A stretch of DNA of 64,000 bases from UBA4732 sp002404095 (GCA_036783645.1 DAIPWT010000003.1:56671-120670); one strand, 5' to 3'; positions 43,414 to 52,858 are shown, numbered from the stretch's first letter. The notes: generated from the letters alone by a model not told the origin. A program made the numbers and translations.

Positions 43414-43510
43414 CTCTTTGGTGTCGTCCCCTTTGGTGTCCGGCGGCGGAGGGCTTCCGGCGTGCGGCCGGCTGCGGTATTATGTCGGCATCGACCTGTG
43501 AGGAGAAGCC

Positions 43511-43735
43511 ATGAGCCAGACGCTGATCATCCGTGGACGGTACACCGACCGGACTTTCATCCCAGACGGCCCGCTGCCCGACGCCGAGGGGGCGGCGGAA
43601 CTGGTCATCACCCCGGCCGCCCCTAGGTCGGGCGGGTCAGTCGCCGACGCCTTCGGGGCCGCGTCCGTCCTGCGGAGCGGTGGCGACATCCTGGCCCAGG
43701 TCCGCGCCGACCGCGAGGAGTGGGGTGACCGCTGA
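43511..43735 (+). CDS. VapB-like antitoxin
   Basis: The 74-residue protein starts MSQTLIIRGRYTDRTFIPDGPLPDAEG, the short beta-strand opening used by many DUF104/VapB-like antitoxins, and ends ADREEWGDR as planctomycete antitoxins of this kind do. A GAGGAG site precedes it. Its stop overlaps the start region of the PIN-domain gene, the usual arrangement for antitoxin then toxin. It should neutralise the PIN toxin and repress the operon; no operator was identified. Confidence 0.75.
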   Translation: MSQTLIIRGRYTDRTFIPDGPLPDAEGAAELVITPAAPRSGGSVADAFGAASVLRSGGDILAQVRADREEWGDR

Positions 43736-44127
43736 TCTACCTCGATGCGAACGTCGTCATCCGCTTGGTCGAAGGGGACGCTGCCACCCGCGCCCCGTTG
43801 GCGGCCCGGCTGGCCTCGTCGCTGGGCGTACCAGGGTCGTTGGTCACGTCGCGGCTGAGCCGGCTGGAGTGCAGATCCAAGCCGTTGCGGGCGGGCGATG
43901 TCGCCACCCTGGCCCAGTTCGACGTGTTCTTCGCCGGCGTCGAGATCGTTCTGGTTGAGGTGAGTGCGGCGATCGTCGAGCGGGCCACCGACCTCCGCGC
44001 AAAGTACAACCTCAAGACGCCCGACGCCCTCCACTACGCCACGGCCGTGGAGGCCGGCGCGTCGGTGTTCTTGACCGGCGACCGCGCCCTGTCGCGGTGT
44101 TCGGAGGCGCCGGTCGAGGTGTTGTGA
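43732..44127 (+). CDS. PIN-domain toxin (VapC-like ribonuclease), CTG start proposed
   Basis: The 131-residue protein begins at CTG 43732 as LIYLDANVVIRLVEGD, which carries the first catalytic Asp of the PIN fold. The other acidic residues follow in SRLECRSKPL, KTPDALHYATA and FLTGDRALS. The next ordinary-type start, TTG 43765, would drop the active-site strand, and the frame is closed upstream by TGA at 43726, so CTG is the only near-standard start that keeps the domain. It overlaps the antitoxin stop by four bases (CTGA). It should cleave RNA when free of antitoxin. Confidence 0.82.
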   Translation: MIYLDANVVIRLVEGDAATRAPLAARLASSLGVPGSLVTSRLSRLECRSKPLRAGDVATLAQFDVFFAGVEIVLVEVSAAIVERATDLRAKYNLKTPDALHYATAVEAGASVFLTGDRALSRCSEAPVEVL

Positions 44128-44518
44128 GCGCTGTCGGACGGTGAGCGGCCGAACTGTGTCGTTCTGCGTTGAGGAAGTCTGCGGAGGAACACCGATCGTG
44201 GAGAATAATGACCTCCGCCTCGTCCTTTGCCAGAACGAGACGCTGTGAAGGAGGGTTCCTCCACGCCCTAGAATCTCATCCGTTCCACTCGGCCGGCCAA
44301 GCAAAGAGTCGGGCTTTCCTCTCAAGGAGGATCCCAGTTAGGCGGCGGCTCGGCGAGCGGGCAGCGTCGCGGCGAACGGTCGCACAGGTCGCGTCCGGAA
44401 TGTCCCGCCGGTCCCGGTCGAGGGCTAATCAAATTCAGCCGTTGCAGCCAACCGGCCGCCGCGATTCGGGCTTCGCGCGGTATACTATACTGCAGGCGGT
44501 AAGGTTAGATACAAGGCT
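44128..44518. other. Non-coding stretch, little visible
   Basis: No convincing gene was found between the toxin gene and the repeat cluster. The one open frame here (44169-44564) has no family-like composition. A short left-arm-like fragment of the element at 41805 lies at about 44438-44470, followed by TATACTATAC near 44481. Confidence 0.4.
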
Positions 44519-44724
44519 CTGTAGCCGCATTCGCCAGAATGCGGGGTGCGACAATGTTCTGTAGCCGCATTCGCCAGAATGCGGGGTGCGACACACAAGG
44601 CTCTGTAGTACGACACCCGCATTCTGGCGAATGCGGCTACAGCGGGCTTTGAATGCGGGGTGCGACACACAAGGCTCTGTAGTACGACACCCGCATTCTG
44701 GCGAATGCGGCTACAGCGGGCTTT
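44519..44724. repeat. Repeat cluster: GAATGCGG palindromes with a 74-bp tandem duplication
   Basis: The unit CTGTAGCCGCATTCGCCAGA occurs directly at about 44519 and 44559, and its reverse complement at about 44621-44642 and 44695-44716. The 74 bases 44577-44650 are repeated exactly at 44651-44724. This is palindromic repeat DNA that has been duplicated recently. The following bases to 45020 show nothing but a GGAAGGAGG site for the next gene. Confidence 0.93.
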
Positions 44725-45020
44725 GTGCCACATTCTGCCGCGTCGAGTATAGCTCCTGCGGCGGCCTCGGCAGCCAGATGGTTATCCGGGCGCGAGGAAA
44801 GCGGGCGCCGATGGGTGAGCGCCCATCCGTGCCGCACAGCGCCGGTCAGGGTAAGACCGACAGACCCCAGGGGGCGCGCACTGTCGGCCTTGTCGTCCTT
44901 GAAAACGAGGCGACAACCGGCCGCGAGGGCGAGCCGGCGGGTTGCGTCGAATCCGCTCGCTCGCGCCCGCGGCTGGTTCCTAGTGAATGATTAATCCATT
45001 CGGGGAAGGAGGGCGCCGCC

Positions 45021-48000
45021 ATGAGACTTCAACTCCGAAGCTGCTTCTTGGCCGTTGCGCTGCCGATTTTTTGCGTCCTCGCGCTGCCGCCTACGGGCAA
45101 TGCTCAGGTACGGGCGCCGTTGATGGATGCATCGGCCGACGGCGCCGGCTCCAGTCCAGACCCTGTGACTCTTCCCACCAATCGCAAGACCGCCAACCAG
45201 ATCAAAGCCGCCCACGAATACATCGCGGCCAAAGATTGGGACAACGCCGTCAAACTCCTCCAGCGTGTTCTCGACGAATCGGAGGATTCACTTCTCGAAA
45301 CGCCCAGTAAAGATCCGCAAGGCAAGGAAATCATTCGCCGCATCAGCGCCCGTGCCGAGGCGGAGCGCTTGCTTGCGACGTTGCCTAAACCGGGACTAAC
45401 CGCCTATCGCGTCAAGTTCGGTGGGCTTGCCGTTGTCGCGCTTGGGAAGGCCCGCGCCAATCCGCAGCTTCTCGATCAGGTAGTGCGCCGTTACTTGCTC
45501 ACCGACACCGGGGCCGATGCCCTTACCTCAATGGGCGTCACCGCTCTCGACCGCGGCAACGTCGATGAGGCGGCCGATTGCTTCCGTCGGCTGCTTCAGC
45601 GGCCCGACGTGGACGACTTGCCGCCGCTCACGCTTTTTCAAGCCGCCCTCGCCTTCCACGCCGCCAACGACGCGGCCCGTGAAAACCAAGTGATGCAGAT
45701 CCTCGGTCGCCGCATCGGCGCCGCCGGCCTGTCTGTCGGCGGGCGCTCTCTTTCCCTCGACGACGTCCGCAAGGAAATCGCGCGCTGGCCTTCCACCGTC
45801 ACGGCGTCTACGGACTGGCCTTTGTTCCGCGGCGATCCCCAGCGCAGCGGACGCGCCAACGGCGAATATCCACTGCTGGAGGCGCGCAACCGTGCGGCCA
45901 TTCCGGTTTACGAGGAAGTGAATAGCCTGTTGGCGCAGCAGGCCGGTACCACCGCGCTAGGCAGCGGCGCCGCGTTTGGGCGCGGCCTTGGCCCTGGTGG
46001 GCCGGACGACGCCGCGGAACCAGAACCTATTGTCACCGGCCCATCGCTGCCGGGATTCGTTCCCATCGCCGTCGGCGGCAAGGTGATTTACCGTGGGCCG
46101 GACGGCTTACATGCGCTCGACGCCGAATCCGGCAGAGAAATCTGGCGCCATGTGCCGCCGATGTGCCTGGATACGGTCCTGAAAGACGAGCAGAAGAAAT
46201 GGCAGATGCGCCGCTGGCTGGGCTTGTATCGCGGCTCCCCGTCCCTTCTGGATGACAACGCGACGGTCGGTACGCTCAGCAGCGACGGCCGGCGCGTATT
46301 TTTCGTCGAAGACTTGCCCGCGCCGCCGCACCCCTCCGACCTATCAGACCTGACGCAAGCTCAGGGCGGCGTCGGCAAACATTGGTTCAGCACGGCCGAG
46401 GGCAACCTGCATCACAACCGGCTGCGGGCCGTGGACGTGCGAACCGGCGAATTACGTTGGGAGATCGGCGCCTGGCAGAAAGACTCCGGGCGCGAGCTGC
46501 GCGAGCCGCTTTCCAACGCCTTCTTCCTCGGCGCGCCGCTGCCGGTCGGTCGCCGGCTTTTCGCCCTGGTGGAGCGCCGCCAGGAGATCAACCTCCTCTG
46601 CCTGGAAACCGCCACCGGCGATCTGATTTGGTCCCAGAACGTGGCTTCCGTCCCCACGTCTCTTGAGGCGGACGCCGCGCGGCGCATGCAGCCGGCCCAC
46701 TTGGCTTACGCCGACGGCGTTCTCGTCTGCCCCACCGACGCCGGCGCCGTCGTTGCCGTTGATCCGACTTCACACAACCTTCTGTGGGCGCATCTCTACC
46801 ACGACCGCAAGGAAAACCCCGAGAGCGTCGTTCCCTCGTTCAACCCGGTCCAGTACGAGGACGCTTGGACGGGCTGCGCCCCTATCATCCACGGCGACCG
46901 CGTCCTCCTGACCGCGCCGTCGGGCGACGATTCGCTATGCTGTCTCAACCTACATGACGGATCGGTGATATGGAATATAACACGGTCGGACGATTTGTAT
47001 GTCGCCGGCGTCTTCGACGACAAGGCCGGCGGCGATAAGGTGCTGATTGTGGGAAGGCGCGAATGCCGGGCCGTCGCCTTGTCGGACGGCCGGGAGGTCT
47101 GGCGTCAGCCGACTACAACGCCGTCCGGCGTGGGCGCCGCTTCGGGTCCACACTATTTCCTCCCTCTACAGGCGGGGGGTGTTTATCTACTGGACGTGGC
47201 CAACCCCCGCGCCTCCACGCACATTGAGGGCCGGCCCGGTGAAGCGCTGGGCAACCTTATCTTCTACTCCGGTACTCTGTGGTCGCAGACCGCGACGGCC
47301 GTGACCGCTTACACGCGACTGGCCAAGATGTTGGAGCGGGCCGAAGCGCTTGTGGCGGCGAATCGCAGTAATCCGGCCGCGCGGATCGAGCGCGCTCCAC
47401 TGCTATTCGCCAAGGGTGAAGCGGCGTTAGCCGTGGACGACTGGCTCTTTGCCCTTGATAACAACCCGCCGTCCGAGCTAGCCGGCCCGGCCCGCGAGCG
47501 CGCCTACAGCGCCCTGACGCAATTGCTCCGGCAAGATTTCGCGGCCAACGAAAAGTACCTGGCTCAGTACGCGACGCTGTGCCGCATCCCCGCGGCGGAT
47601 CAACGCCGGCGCCTGCTGAACTTACGCACCATCACCGCTCGCGGCCGGGAAAGCCAAGGGCGCCCCGACCTGGCGCTGACCGTGTACCAGGAGGTTTATG
47701 ATTCCGCAACCGCGAATGAATTCATGGAAGACCCCGAAGACACACCCGTGCGCATCCGCCCGGATGTGTGGACGCAGACGCGCATTGCCGCGATGGTCCA
47801 CGCGGCGAACCTCGAACAGCAAAAGTTGCTACAGGAGCGGATTGACAAGGAATGGGTCGCCGTCCGGTCTGCCGACGACTCCACGGCGTTAGTGCGCTTC
47901 GTCGGTTTATACGGCACGATACAAGGCTCCCTTGGCGCGGACGGACGCGAGGCGCGATTGGCGCTGGCGGAGCGTTGGGCGGCGGATCCCCACCGTGCGC

Positions 48001-49667
48001 TGGAAGCGGAAATGCACCTACACCAGCTGCGCCGTCAAACCGACTCGCCGGAGATCGCGGCCCGCGCACAATACGCCTGGGCGCGGCTGTTGACTCGCCA
48101 CGGCCTGCTCGCGGAGGCCGTCGAGGCTTACCGCGATCTTGGCCGTGATTTCTCCGCCGTCGCCGTCCACGACCACAAAACCGGCGCCGCCTTGTTCGCC
48201 GACCTGACCGCCGACAAACGGTTCGTCGCCTTCCTCGACGACCCGTTGGCATCCCGGCCGTCCGGCGCCGTCAGGGTCAAGGAGATTCAGGAAAAGAATC
48301 CTCCGAAAGCTCAGGAAATGCCATGTGAGCCGCGGGGCGGTGTAGTTCCTGCTTTATGTCGCAACTTACGCTTCAGCATCGACCTCCAGACCTTTGCCTT
48401 CAAAGTCGTTGACGCCGACGGCATCTCCGCGCCGTGGTCGGCGCCGCTGCCCGTGCCGGCCGCCTTCCTGCTTCCCTATCTTCAGCAAGGCGGTTGTTCT
48501 TATGTGGCGTCGGATCACTTTCTGGTTGTCGCCATAGGGCCGTTGCTTGTCGGCGTCGATCGCATCGAACGCCGCGCCCGCTGGGTGCGCAGCATCCTGC
48601 CGGCCAAGTTGGCTCCGAACACCCTCCTTCAGTCGGCCGACGGGGAAGGCGGTCTTGCCATTATGACCACCGCAGGCCAGCCCGTCCAAACTCTGGGTCT
48701 GCTCGGCCCGGCCGGTCCCGACGGCGTCCACGTTCAAACCAAGGAGGGCGTCGCCGCCCTCGACCTTCCTACCGGGGACTTGCGCTGGCTACGGACGGAC
48801 TCGCCGCCGCTGCTCGAGGCATTCGGCGACGAAGCGTATCTGTATCTGGCGGAATCCGATCAGATCGGGGACGTCCGCGCCATTCGCGCCGTCCGCACCG
48901 CCGACGGCGCGGCGGTTGCGATCCCCGATTGCGTGGATTGTTATAAGCGTAGAGTGGGGAATTTGGAACGCTGCTTACTCTCCAGGCGACAAAACGCGAA
49001 GCAGGAAGTCGAATTCCGCTTCTACGACGTTCAGACCGGCAAAGACCTTTGGCAGAAAACCTTTCCCCCCAATTCGGTCTTTATCGGATCGCCGACGCCC
49101 GAATTGTTCGCCGTCGCCGCCCCCAACGGAATCGTGACGGTCGTCGATCTCTACGCGCGTAAGGAATTATTGCAGTTGACGGTTGAACCGAAGCACCTCG
49201 AAAAGCTCGTTCGCGGCATGTTGCTGCGCGACCGCACCCAGTTCTACCTGGCGTTCCAGGGGCCGCCGGAAGGAAACGCGGCCGGCGTGTACGCGCCCCT
49301 CGCCGCGCCTGTAAAAGCGACGGAGGTGAACGGCATGATCTACGCCTTTGACCGCGCGACAGGCGAATTCCACTGGCATTCGTTAGCGCTTGCGCAAGTC
49401 CTGGTACTGGACTCTTTCGAGGCGTCGCCCGTCCTGCTGATGACGTCTGTGCAACAACGGCAAATGCCGGGCGTACCAGGCGGCAGCCCCAGCCAGGCGT
49501 CTTGCACGCGCAGCATCGACAAGCGGACGGGTAAGGTGTTGTACCGAAAAGAGATAATCAACAATACCGATCCGTATTATGGCTTGGAGATGAACGTCCG
49601 CACGGGCGCCATTGACCTTATCAGCACGACTACGAGACTCCGCCATTACACTGAGGCTGGCAAGTAG
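45021..49667 (+). CDS. Giant secreted PQQ-type beta-propeller protein with TPR segments
   Basis: The 1548-residue protein has a signal peptide ending GNAQ-VRA. TPR-like helices follow (IKAAHEYIAAKDWDNAVKLLQRVL), then a first PQQ/BamB-type propeller from about 260 to 770 with LHALDAESGREIWRH, LRAVDVRTGELRWEIG and VAVDPTSHNLLWAH blades. A helical middle spans about 770-1080. A second propeller continues to the end, with YDVQTGKDLWQKTFP, YAFDRATGEFHWHS and SIDKRTGKVLY blades. Such propellers bind proteins or cofactors in the periplasm. No enzyme residues are identifiable. ATG 45021 has a GGAAGGAGGG site. Confidence 0.83.
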   Translation: MRLQLRSCFLAVALPIFCVLALPPTGNAQVRAPLMDASADGAGSSPDPVTLPTNRKTANQIKAAHEYIAAKDWDNAVKLLQRVLDESEDSLLETPSKDPQGKEIIRRISARAEAERLLATLPKPGLTAYRVKFGGLAVVALGKARANPQLLDQVVRRYLLTDTGADALTSMGVTALDRGNVDEAADCFRRLLQRPDVDDLPPLTLFQAALAFHAANDAARENQVMQILGRRIGAAGLSVGGRSLSLDDVRKEIARWPSTVTASTDWPLFRGDPQRSGRANGEYPLLEARNRAAIPVYEEVNSLLAQQAGTTALGSGAAFGRGLGPGGPDDAAEPEPIVTGPSLPGFVPIAVGGKVIYRGPDGLHALDAESGREIWRHVPPMCLDTVLKDEQKKWQMRRWLGLYRGSPSLLDDNATVGTLSSDGRRVFFVEDLPAPPHPSDLSDLTQAQGGVGKHWFSTAEGNLHHNRLRAVDVRTGELRWEIGAWQKDSGRELREPLSNAFFLGAPLPVGRRLFALVERRQEINLLCLETATGDLIWSQNVASVPTSLEADAARRMQPAHLAYADGVLVCPTDAGAVVAVDPTSHNLLWAHLYHDRKENPESVVPSFNPVQYEDAWTGCAPIIHGDRVLLTAPSGDDSLCCLNLHDGSVIWNITRSDDLYVAGVFDDKAGGDKVLIVGRRECRAVALSDGREVWRQPTTTPSGVGAASGPHYFLPLQAGGVYLLDVANPRASTHIEGRPGEALGNLIFYSGTLWSQTATAVTAYTRLAKMLERAEALVAANRSNPAARIERAPLLFAKGEAALAVDDWLFALDNNPPSELAGPARERAYSALTQLLRQDFAANEKYLAQYATLCRIPAADQRRRLLNLRTITARGRESQGRPDLALTVYQEVYDSATANEFMEDPEDTPVRIRPDVWTQTRIAAMVHAANLEQQKLLQERIDKEWVAVRSADDSTALVRFVGLYGTIQGSLGADGREARLALAERWAADPHRALEAEMHLHQLRRQTDSPEIAARAQYAWARLLTRHGLLAEAVEAYRDLGRDFSAVAVHDHKTGAALFADLTADKRFVAFLDDPLASRPSGAVRVKEIQEKNPPKAQEMPCEPRGGVVPALCRNLRFSIDLQTFAFKVVDADGISAPWSAPLPVPAAFLLPYLQQGGCSYVASDHFLVVAIGPLLVGVDRIERRARWVRSILPAKLAPNTLLQSADGEGGLAIMTTAGQPVQTLGLLGPAGPDGVHVQTKEGVAALDLPTGDLRWLRTDSPPLLEAFGDEAYLYLAESDQIGDVRAIRAVRTADGAAVAIPDCVDCYKRRVGNLERCLLSRRQNAKQEVEFRFYDVQTGKDLWQKTFPPNSVFIGSPTPELFAVAAPNGIVTVVDLYARKELLQLTVEPKHLEKLVRGMLLRDRTQFYLAFQGPPEGNAAGVYAPLAAPVKATEVNGMIYAFDRATGEFHWHSLALAQVLVLDSFEASPVLLMTSVQQRQMPGVPGGSPSQASCTRSIDKRTGKVLYRKEIINNTDPYYGLEMNVRTGAIDLISTTTRLRHYTEAGK

Positions 49668-49675
49668 GGTGGATC

Positions 49676-49739
49676 TATACTAACCCGAAGCGCAAGCGAG
49701 GTTTGGACGGAATCCTCGCTCGCGCTTCGGGTTAGTATA
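49676..49739. repeat. Palindromic element after the giant propeller gene
   Basis: The arms are 49676-49701 and 49714-49739, 26 bp each with one mismatch (core AACCCGAAGCGC), starting 8 bases after the stop. The rest of the 310-base gap to 49977 holds only a run of ten Cs at 49938-49947. Confidence 0.92.
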
Positions 49740-49977
49740 AAACCGTCCTTCCCTAATCTTTGCCGCCGTCCACGCCCCCACATCTTACGTCGCCTTCCCG
49801 AAACCCTTGATTTAACCACTGCAATACCAAGCACTTCCGATGAAGAGCCGTCGCGCGGCCTGCCGATAGAATGCTCTGGCCGACCGGGTTCCCGCCCCAC
49901 GATCCTCCCTGTGGACCAACCCGCCCGGCGCGACCGACCCCCCCCCCGCATACCAGGGAGCCGAGGAGACGACCCAC

Positions 49978-50742
49978 ATGATCGACGAGGACGTGATGGT
50001 TTCGAGTTCCGAAACGGAGCAACTCCGTCTCCAACTGCTTCAGGCTCAAAAACTCAGCAGCGTCGGGGCGCTCGCCAGCAGCGTCGCCCACGAATTCAAT
50101 AACATCCTGACCACGATCATCAACTACGCACGCCTGGGATTGCGATCCGCTGACGATGAGGCCGCGCGCACCCAGGCGCTGGAAAAGATCCTCAAGGGCG
50201 GCCAACGCGCCGCCGTGGTCATCAACAGTATGCTCGGCTTCGCCCGCAATAACGGAATTCAGCGCGAGCGAACCGACCTGGTGGCGCTCCTGGACGACGT
50301 GCTGATTCTCACTGAGAAAGACCTGAGCAAACACCGCATCCAGGTCGAGAAGAAGTGCCAGGGCCGGCCTCATGCTCACATTGTCCCGGCGCAGATCGAG
50401 CAAGTCATCCTCAACCTCATAATCAATGCCCGCCAGGCGATGCCGCGCGGCGGCCGATTACGTCTCGAAGTGCGCGAGAACGTCCGGTCGGCGATGGTCG
50501 AAATGGTCGTGGCGGATTCGGGGGTAGGCATTCCGCCCGAACGGCTGCGGCTGATCTTCGAGCCGTTCTACACCACCAAGGAGCCGGACGCGGACGGCCA
50601 CGGCGGCACGGGGTTAGGGCTAAGCGTTTGCCGGCAAATTATCGAGCAGCACCAGGGACGCATTCGCGTCGAGAGCCTGGTAGGTAAAGGGGCGACGTTT
50701 ACGGTGAAATTGCCGATTCAGCTTGAGGAAGCGAAAGAGTAA
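49978..50742 (+). CDS. Soluble sensor histidine kinase (NtrB-type core)
   Basis: The 254-residue protein is little more than a kinase core: a short N-terminal coiled stretch, H-box SSVAHEFNNILTTI, and an ATPase domain with NLIINARQAMP, VADSGVGIP and GGTGLGLSVC. There is no membrane helix or sensory domain, so its input must come from a partner protein or from an upstream region not recognised. No response regulator is adjacent. A GAGGAGACG site precedes the ATG. A ten-C run lies about 30 bases upstream. Confidence 0.9.
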   Translation: MIDEDVMVSSSETEQLRLQLLQAQKLSSVGALASSVAHEFNNILTTIINYARLGLRSADDEAARTQALEKILKGGQRAAVVINSMLGFARNNGIQRERTDLVALLDDVLILTEKDLSKHRIQVEKKCQGRPHAHIVPAQIEQVILNLIINARQAMPRGGRLRLEVRENVRSAMVEMVVADSGVGIPPERLRLIFEPFYTTKEPDADGHGGTGLGLSVCRQIIEQHQGRIRVESLVGKGATFTVKLPIQLEEAKE

Positions 50743-50794
50743 GCGGCTATACTGTATCAGGGAGTGGAGAGAGCCGATTGATAGTGTCTCCGTT

Positions 50795-50844
50795 TGTCCC
50801 ATGAGTCCCATAGGACCTATAAGACCTATGGGACTTATGGGACA
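50795..50844. repeat. Short palindromic element
   Basis: The arms are 50795-50814 and 50825-50844, 20 bp each with one mismatch (TGTCCCAT words), around a 10-base loop. It lies between the kinase and a small gene; it is less GC-rich than the other elements. Confidence 0.88.
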
Positions 50845-50866
50845 ATAGGATGCTTGCAGAAATCGG

Positions 50867-51106
50867 ATGGAAGAGATTCATTCCAGGACGAAAAAGGAGG
50901 GGAACACGGCCAAAACCGGCGGTTCGCCTCATGTTGGAAGCCGGGTGCGCTTCCGTATGGGATTGACGGATTTGGAGGGCGTCATCGTTGAAGATCGCGG
51001 GTTCATCGGAGTCGGCGGACGCCGTCTTTGGGGAATTGAAGTAAACCAACCCGATTACTACACCCAGCTTGAGCTTCCTGAAGTACTCTTTCAAGTCGTT
51101 GACTAA
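50867..51106 (+). CDS. Small hypothetical protein
   Basis: The 79-residue product is not recognised. After a charged, probably disordered start, residues 24-79 form a compact beta-rich unit with VGSRVRFRMGLTDLEGVIVE and GFIGVGGRRLWGIEV motifs, like small SH3-type barrels found as orphans in planctomycetes. The start is uncertain: ATG 50867 has no good ribosome site. It lies 50 bases before the lipoprotein gene. Confidence 0.5.
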   Translation: MEEIHSRTKKEGNTAKTGGSPHVGSRVRFRMGLTDLEGVIVEDRGFIGVGGRRLWGIEVNQPDYYTQLELPEVLFQVVD

Positions 51107-51156
51107 AACAATTGGCAAGCATTCCTTCACGGTCGGGGGGCTGAGAGGCGTCAGAC

Positions 51157-51975
51157 ATGACACGACAAAGAACCACGGTGGGCGGGCTGGTGTTAGCCGC
51201 GACGACGGCGTTGCTGGCGTCCGGGTGCGCCAGCTTTCTGTGTCCCGTACCGCCGATCCCGGACGACGCGGCCGGCCGCAGTGCGGCGCTGCCGCAAGTC
51301 TGCCGCAACCACGTTTACATCTTTCTCATTTGCGGGCAAGGTCCGTTGGACCTCGGCAACATGGGCGGGGTCCGCGAGTCGCTGATTTCGCTAGGTTACA
51401 TCAAAACCTATTGCGGAGAATGTTGCTATTCCGGGTATTACAAGGATGAAATCCTACGCCTGCATCGCGAGGACGAATCCGCGCGATTTGTGGTGGTAGG
51501 CTACGGTTTAGGCGCCAACACGGCGGCCGACCTCACCGAAGCCGTTCGAGCCGACGGCGCGACTATCGACTTGTTGGCGTATTGCGGCGGAATAGCGATC
51601 TCCAACGATCCGAAATATCGGCCTAGCAACGCGCTGCGCGTCGTCCATCTTCTCGGTGGAGGGATGGACTCCCTAGGCGTTCCCTTAGACGGCGCCGACA
51701 ATGCCCAGTTGCCAGACGTGACCCATTTTGGTTCGCCGACGCACCCCTTTACGATAGAGCTGTTGGTGAAAGAGTTGACGGAGGCGGCGTCCCGCGTGCC
51801 CGTGATCGAGCTGCGTCCGCCCGCGGAATCTACGGCGGAACTAGGGCCGACGCCGCGTACGGCCTCCGAACGCGCGACGAAGCCGCACGACGAATGGGAC
51901 TTCCTCAAGCCCGCGCGCCCTTCCTCGCCGCCGGCCGCGAAACCGCAAGCGACCACGATGCCCAAGGTGCTGTGA
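51157..51975 (+). CDS. Lipoprotein with alpha/beta-hydrolase-like fold lacking the nucleophile serine
   Basis: The 272-residue protein has a lipobox (LLASGC, Cys at 24). The HVYIFLICGQGPLDLGNMGG stretch and the VVVGYGLGANTA element look like the first strand and the nucleophile elbow of an alpha/beta hydrolase. The expected G-x-S-x-G reads G-Y-G-L-G, so catalysis by this route is unlikely. A later VTHFGSPTHPFTIELL segment could hold the histidine position. The last 50 residues are Pro/Ala-rich. It is probably a binding lipoprotein. There is a GAGAGG site upstream. Confidence 0.65.
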   Translation: MTRQRTTVGGLVLAATTALLASGCASFLCPVPPIPDDAAGRSAALPQVCRNHVYIFLICGQGPLDLGNMGGVRESLISLGYIKTYCGECCYSGYYKDEILRLHREDESARFVVVGYGLGANTAADLTEAVRADGATIDLLAYCGGIAISNDPKYRPSNALRVVHLLGGGMDSLGVPLDGADNAQLPDVTHFGSPTHPFTIELLVKELTEAASRVPVIELRPPAESTAELGPTPRTASERATKPHDEWDFLKPARPSSPPAAKPQATTMPKVL

Positions 51976-51982
51976 GAAGGAA

Positions 51983-52846
51983 TCAGCCTTGCACCACCGG
52001 GTTGCGCAGGACGCCCAACCCCGAAATCTCCACTTCCACCACGTCGCCGCCTTTGAGCCAGACCGGCGGCTTGCGGGCCATGCCGACGCCCGGCGGCGTC
52101 CCCGTGAAAATGAGGTCGCCCGGCAATAGCGTCACCACCTGCGAAATGTAGGCCAGCGCCACGCCAGCCGTGAATATCATGTTGCGCGTGTTGCTGTCCT
52201 GCATCGTCTGCCCGTTGAGGCGCAAGCGGATCGTCAGATTGTGTACGTCGGGGATTTCATCGGGCGTAACCAGCCACGGTCCCAGCGGCGCGAAAGTGTC
52301 GAAAGTCTTGCCGGCCATCCACTGCTTGCCGTCCTTCTCCAGCTGCCAATCGCGCGCCGAAACGTCGTGGCCGATGGTGTATCCGGCCATATGCTCTAGC
52401 GCCGTCGCGGCGGTCAAGTGCCGGCCCTTTTTGCCGATGACAAGCACCAATTCGGCTTCGTAATCCACCTTTTTACTCACGGCCGGCAAGATGATCGGCT
52501 CGTCCGCGCCGATTAACGCCGTGGCGAACTTGCTAAACAGCACCGGCTCGCTGGGGATCTTGGCCCCGGTTTCGGCGGCATGGTCGCTATAGTTCAGGCC
52601 CATGCAAATGATTTTGGGCGGATCGATAATGGGCGGCAGTAGCTTGACGCTTGCCGCGGGGATGCGCGCCACGCCGGATCGCGCCGCCGCATCCTTCGCG
52701 GCCTGGAGCATCGCCGGCCCGCCCTCCAAGAGTTGGCGAACATTGGTCGGCAGGGCGGCGTCGGCGGCGTGGAGGTCGATGTAGACGTCGACTAGGAGTA
52801 CGGCCGCGCGCGGGCCGTTCGGGGTCTGAATCGTGGCTAATCGCAT
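51983..52846 (-). CDS. Fumarylacetoacetate hydrolase family protein
   Basis: The 287-residue protein has the FAH core: IICMGLNYSDHAAETG, the metal-binding VDYEAELVLVIGKKG, and HDVSARDWQL. The PGDLIFTGTPPGVGMAR and LKGGDVVEVEISGLG segments near the C-terminus are typical. The family hydrolyses or decarboxylates diketo acids in aromatic and sugar catabolism; the substrate is not readable. It starts 12 bases after the DUF58 stop on the same strand and is probably cotranscribed with the second MoxR-DUF58 pair, a functional link that is unclear. An AGGAGA site precedes the ATG. Confidence 0.93.
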   Translation of the reverse strand: MRLATIQTPNGPRAAVLLVDVYIDLHAADAALPTNVRQLLEGGPAMLQAAKDAAARSGVARIPAASVKLLPPIIDPPKIICMGLNYSDHAAETGAKIPSEPVLFSKFATALIGADEPIILPAVSKKVDYEAELVLVIGKKGRHLTAATALEHMAGYTIGHDVSARDWQLEKDGKQWMAGKTFDTFAPLGPWLVTPDEIPDVHNLTIRLRLNGQTMQDSNTRNMIFTAGVALAYISQVVTLLPGDLIFTGTPPGVGMARKPPVWLKGGDVVEVEISGLGVLRNPVVQG

Positions 52847-52858
52847 CGTATATCTCTC

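Noticed and set aside
44169..44564. Open frame between the toxin gene and the repeats
   Set aside because: Composition is Arg/Ser-rich noise, it has no ribosome site, and its end is translated repeat.
44519..44724. Possible CRISPR array
   Set aside because: Units are palindromic, in both orientations, with exact duplication of spacer as well as repeat and no cas genes; regular unique spacers are absent.
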